From the NCBI GenBank assembly GCA_026389055.1, contig JAPLIO010000132.1:1-9575 (forward strand): DNA of 9,575 nucleotides, in the 5' to 3' direction. Below are positions 6,948 to 9,575 of this stretch, in pieces (the stretch's first letter is position 1; the number at the start of each line of letters is the position of its first letter). The notes under the pieces were generated by a model. It saw only the letters and a list, made by a program, of their open reading frames with translations, had not been told where the DNA came from and did no database searches. Position numbers and translations under genes: made by a program. The stretch comes from Candidatus Melainabacteria bacterium (GTDB lineage: Bacteria; Cyanobacteriota; Vampirovibrionia; Vampirovibrionales; JAJTHC01).

Positions 6948-8447
6948 TTGGGAACATCACCACCCCCTACCTCCCTAAAATTTCATAAAATAGGCGAACA
7001 ACTCATTCCTGTTACCCCAACAGACCCTAACGAAAGTACCATTTCTAAAGGATTACTACCCTATTGCTTCAAAGTGCCTACCTTGGAACAAAGCCTAGGG
7101 CTACTGAATGGGCTTTGCAAATTTGAAGACCCACTGCTTCGGTTACAGGGCAGCCTAAAAGACTGGTTGCTCAAGCTATGGGTGCCTCCCAAACCAACCG
7201 TTCATTCCCCCAAAGAATGGTCAACCTCTCTCTGTTTACAAGTGGTAAAAGCCTTGCTGGAAGCCCAATCTGGTACACCACCGCAAGCTATTGAGAATCA
7301 ACCGTTTCATCAATTTGTTTGGCAGTGGGAACAACAACAATGCAAGCCCTTCTCTTGGTTAAAAGCCCTTTGGCCAGCAGATGTAGCATGGCAACCGTGG
7401 CTTCACAATACCTTGCTTTCACTAGACGAACAGACTTCCTCCACGCTTAACCGATTTTTCAAAGCTAATCATCTGAACGTCCACTGGCTTGATGCCACAA
7501 GGGGAGGGAAGTTACCCATTGAAGAAGCTCTTTGGGGAGCCTTATGGGAACAACACACCTTGCCATGGTTGACTATCTTACATCAAGGGGTAGAAGCCTC
7601 TCAAAAAACAACGTTACTCACGCTATTTCCTTATCTCAACAGGCTATGGGAAGCTTATCAAGCGAACCCTCTTCTCCTCACTCAACCAAAAGAGGTAGCA
7701 ACCAATCAGCGACCTGTTCAAAAAATTATTTTAGTGGAAGGGCAAAGCGAACGCTGTTTACTACCAGCACTCGGTAAGGCATTGGGTACTTCCTTTGAAG
7801 CAGCGGGCATTTGGGTTATTGCTTCTGGTGGGAAAAGTGCGACGTTACAAAAATGTCTTGGGTTACTAGCTTGGGTCAATGTGCCGATAGCCGTACTACT
7901 GGATGCTGACGCTCAAGCAGAAGCAATCCAACTTAACCGCTTATCCTGCCAAACGCATCCTGCTTTAAGTGTTTGGGTACTGGCAGAAGGCGAATTGGAA
8001 GATACTTATCCGCTACCGTGGGTTTATGCTGTACTAGAGCAATTACCCGTTGGGCAAAAAACAGAGGCTTCGCTTCGCCCTTTGATGGCTCATGGATTAC
8101 CTGCAAGAATTCCTACGTTTGAGGTGTTTGAAGCCTTTGTGTTAGAGGCTAGGAACCATGGTGAAAGAGCCAGTGAAACCTTTCGGCGATTTTGGACAAC
8201 TTGGGGTTACCCCCCTTTTGATAAACGAGAACTGGCAGAAGGTATTGCCAAAATACTACCGTTACTTGAATTGAAAGTAGAGGGGAATAGCCTGTTAATT
8301 TGGCTAAGTAGTGTTATTATACCAATTCACAGATTAAATAGCGTGCTTTCATCGATTGTCGTTTACGTCTTTAGCTGGCTGGTTTGTCAGGAGGTGCCTG
8401 TTTGGGCACCCCCCGACACCCCCCACAAACCTAGGGGTACCCCCTAG
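6948..8447 (+). CDS. OLD-type TOPRIM domain protein, putative nuclease lacking an ATPase domain
   Basis: Residues about 258-355 of this 499-residue protein form a TOPRIM domain of the OLD-nuclease type: VEGQSE (263-268, E264), the segment IASGGKSATLQK (291-302) like the GGKSN region of OLD proteins, LLDADA with D319 and D321, and GELED (348-352). In this family these acidic residues bind metal for DNA cleavage. OLD proteins normally carry an N-terminal ABC ATPase. Here the ~255 N-terminal residues are Trp/Leu/Gln-rich, with no Walker motif, and are not recognised. Residues 390-445 look like a helical C-terminal extension of the TOPRIM part. From about residue 457 the reading frame runs inside an inserted repeat element, so the last ~42 residues are probably element-derived. 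The TTG start is supported by GAAGGAA. The gene is bracketed by two related elements. A role in phage defence or DNA repair is inference from the domain only. Confidence 0.68.
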   Translation: MGTSPPPTSLKFHKIGEQLIPVTPTDPNESTISKGLLPYCFKVPTLEQSLGLLNGLCKFEDPLLRLQGSLKDWLLKLWVPPKPTVHSPKEWSTSLCLQVVKALLEAQSGTPPQAIENQPFHQFVWQWEQQQCKPFSWLKALWPADVAWQPWLHNTLLSLDEQTSSTLNRFFKANHLNVHWLDATRGGKLPIEEALWGALWEQHTLPWLTILHQGVEASQKTTLLTLFPYLNRLWEAYQANPLLLTQPKEVATNQRPVQKIILVEGQSERCLLPALGKALGTSFEAAGIWVIASGGKSATLQKCLGLLAWVNVPIAVLLDADAQAEAIQLNRLSCQTHPALSVWVLAEGELEDTYPLPWVYAVLEQLPVGQKTEASLRPLMAHGLPARIPTFEVFEAFVLEARNHGERASETFRRFWTTWGYPPFDKRELAEGIAKILPLLELKVEGNSLLIWLSSVIIPIHRLNSVLSSIVVYVFSWLVCQEVPVWAPPDTPHKPRGTP

Positions 8448-8470
8448 GAACCCCCAAAAAGCCACCCCCC
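8409..8470 (-). other. Potential G-quadruplex tract on the minus strand
   Basis: Five C-runs of 5-6 bases on the plus strand (8409-8414, 8419-8424, 8440-8444, 8451-8455, 8465-8470) give five G-runs within 62 nt on the minus strand. This meets the usual pattern for quadruplex-prone DNA, though some gaps exceed 7 nt. It lies inside element copy 2. Confidence 0.45.
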
Positions 8471-8522
8471 TATGCCACAAGGGCATGGACGAGGGGATGT
8501 TCTTTTTGCCCCTGCGGTGGAC

Positions 8523-8564
8523 GGAACGCATCGGCAGCTGCAGAGCAAATGCGATGGTCGTTCC
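8523..8564. repeat. Hairpin in the right half of element copy 2
   Basis: GGAACG-CATCG (8523-8533) pairs with CGATG-GT-CGTTCC (8552-8564), giving an 11-bp stem with a two-base bulge. The loop contains the palindrome GCAGCTGC (8534-8541). It adds secondary structure between the TOPRIM gene and the next gene. Confidence 0.6.
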
Positions 8565-8695
8565 TACTGGTTGCTTTTAACTCTTACGCTATTTAAATTG
8601 TCAATTGGTATTAGCAAAGAAGCCTTATACACAATAAACAGATTTAATCAGTATTTGGGGTTACAAAATAGGATAATATAGGGGAAACAACTAGA

Positions 8696-9313
8696 ATGAT
8701 GATGATGGTCGGCGTTATAAGAGTACCCGGTGGGTTTCCATTACCACCTAGCAATCAACCACTTGGGTTTACACCCGATGCTACAACAGCCATAACCAAC
8801 CCTGGGGTGTACTATCGCCCATTTAACGCACCCGATGGGTCTCCGTTAGGGTTGTACAAAACAGGGCCTCGTAATGATGGGTTTATTTTAGGCAACGGTC
8901 AGCAGTTTTTCGATGGCAACGTGCTTTGGAATCGTCGTATGGGTAGCGAAGACGTTTCAGCCGCCATTAACAACATGGATTATCTCTTCCTTCAGGGCGA
9001 TCAATACACCCGCTGGCAGCAAGGCTTATACCCTTACCCACCCGCTATGGATGTACCACAAAATTACCCTGCTATGCCCGGTACACCGCTCAATCCATTT
9101 GGTGCATTACCTAACTATGCCGTACAAAATGGTATGGCAGCTATGCCTCAACAACAGCAAGCAATGCAACAACAAAGGGTGCCTCAACAACAGCAACAAG
9201 TTCCGCAACAACAAGCGGTGCCTAATGCCCAACCCAATACGGGGGTTCAGTTTAATAGGCAACCACAACAGGTGCCACAACAACAAGGGCCTGCTAATAG
9301 TGGATGGCGCTAA
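8696..9313 (+). CDS. Unrecognised protein with Gln/Pro-rich C-terminus
   Basis: I do not recognise this 205-residue protein. The first ~145 residues are rich in Pro, Gly, Asn and aromatic residues (for example NPGVYYRPFN at 35-44 and FFDGNVLWNR at 71-80). Residues 151-198 are a low-complexity PQQQQ/VPQQQ region. No signal peptide, membrane helix or Cys residue is seen. Four consecutive ATG codons (8696-8707) could each start translation; AGGGG at 8680-8684 is 11 nt before the first and better spaced for a slightly different position, so the exact start is uncertain. Coding status is supported by a long open frame with a sensible start and a composition change only at the tail. An overlapping shifted frame (8913-9332) reflects the CAA-rich tail and is not a gene. 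The stop is immediately followed by element copy 3. Confidence 0.65.
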   Translation: MMMMVGVIRVPGGFPLPPSNQPLGFTPDATTAITNPGVYYRPFNAPDGSPLGLYKTGPRNDGFILGNGQQFFDGNVLWNRRMGSEDVSAAINNMDYLFLQGDQYTRWQQGLYPYPPAMDVPQNYPAMPGTPLNPFGALPNYAVQNGMAAMPQQQQAMQQQRVPQQQQQVPQQQAVPNAQPNTGVQFNRQPQQVPQQQGPANSGWR

Positions 9314-9462
9314 TCATACCAGTTTCAAATAGACCTATCGTCAGCGTCTACGTTGTTACCGCCAAGCAAAAAATCCTCAACGTACCTCTATGTACGCCTG
9401 CGGTTTTTTACTTGCCACTGCCTAGTATCCATCTAACGCTATGCCTATTTGAAAATGGTATC
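9314..9462. mobile_element. MITE-like element, copy 3 (long imperfect palindrome, possible terminator)
   Basis: The left end TCATACCAGTTTCAAATAG (9314-9332) and right end CTATTTGAAAATGGTATCA (9444-9462) are inverted repeats with the same TACC tip and AAATAG block as copies 1 and 2. The outer 53 bp on both sides align without a length difference, so the whole 149 bp can fold as one long imperfect hairpin. The centre has AAAAAA (9368-9373) opposite TTTTTT (9404-9409) and the apex stem CGTAC/GTACG (9381-9385, 9392-9396). It begins at the base after the stop codon of the preceding gene, and the stem followed by T6 could end transcription. Confidence 0.68.
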
Positions 9463-9481
9463 AAACGATAAAAATCATTAG

Positions 9482-9575
9482 ACCTCTTGCATGACTCGAT
9501 ATCTGGGGCATCTTCGTTGTCATTTGCGGTACTCGAATTCTTATGTACTTCTATGTACACGTCAAATTCTCCGTT
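9482..9575. repeat. Partial palindromic intergenic repeat cut by the window end
   Basis: GAATT (9535-9539) and AATTC (9565-9569) enclose GTAC-TTCTAT-GTAC (9545-9558), a palindromic core. The 14-bp core matches the apex of element copy 3 (9382-9395) at 13 of 14 positions. The CCTCTTGCATGACTCGATATC lead-in resembles the ends of dispersed intergenic repeats seen in other bacteria. No gene is seen here. Confidence 0.45.

Larger units (their letters stand above)
8317..8613. mobile_element. MITE-like element, copy 2 (overlaps the 3' end of the TOPRIM gene)
   Basis: The terminal inverted repeats are 8317-8345 (TTATACCAATTCACAG then ATTAAATAGCGTG) and 8585-8613 (ends TCAATTGGTATTA), matching at 24 of 29 positions. 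The left 75 bp resemble copy 1. The interior is different: a C-rich tract and several hairpins, including GGTGCC/GGCACC (8393-8410), CCTAGGGG-TA-CCCCCTAGG (8430-8448) and ATGCC/GGCAT (8471-8485). No transposase gene is present. A target-site duplication is not clear; TA would fit the ends. Confidence 0.78.

Noticed and set aside
8356..8681. Two overlapping plus-strand frames inside element copy 2
   Set aside because: They consist of hairpin and C-rich repeat sequence, are short, have no ribosome site, and do not resemble a transposase.
8913..9332. 139-codon frame overlapping the Gln-rich gene
   Set aside because: CAA-rich repeats keep several frames open. The frame at 8696 has the upstream start and purine-rich leader.
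6706..9462. Integron attC sites
   Set aside because: The repeats have conserved ends and folding interiors, but no GTTRRRY/RYYYAAC core pairs and no integrase are present, so I call them MITE-like instead.

Overview
The window (about 9.6 kb) looks like an accessory-rich stretch of a bacterial chromosome. Two proteins point to the cyanobacterial lineage, possibly its non-photosynthetic Vampirovibrionia/Melainabacteria branch. The signal peptidase carries the cyanobacteria-like PSESMLPGLQ catalytic box, and the prepilin has the GFTLSELLVSLAVLGLIAG-type N-terminus common in that group. This placement is inference from motifs and no rRNA or marker gene is present to confirm it.

Left part (1-5557): three compactly packed genes. 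bioF (biotin synthesis, minus strand) diverges from a large single-chain restriction-modification protein (nuclease + N6-adenine methyltransferase + two target-recognition domains) across an 88-bp shared promoter region. That gene converges with only 10 bp between stop codons on a type I signal peptidase that has an unusual ~215-residue N-terminal extension.

Right part (5558-9575): repeat-rich DNA. A 343-bp intergenic region holds a GC-rich hairpin repeat and a decayed inverted-repeat end. It is followed by three plus-strand genes: a type IV prepilin-like protein, an OLD-type TOPRIM nuclease-like protein, and an unrecognised Gln/Pro-rich protein. Each of the three is followed at once by an element that shares terminal inverted repeats (6706-6933, 8317-8613, 9314-9462). 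Two of these elements bracket the TOPRIM gene, and the second supplies its last ~42 codons and stop. The window ends in another palindromic intergenic repeat.

The strongest unusual signal is the prepilin gene. Its only usable start codon lies upstream of 21 copies of the heptamer AACCAGC, inside the reading frame. A 7-bp unit changes the frame, the heptamer is open in every frame, and both wrong frames reach a stop within 9 bp after the repeat. This is the layout expected of an on/off phase-variable switch for a pilin. The restriction-modification protein and the TOPRIM protein are both plausible phage-defence genes. The biotin gene and the signal peptidase are housekeeping. No direct functional link between the neighbours is shown by the sequence.
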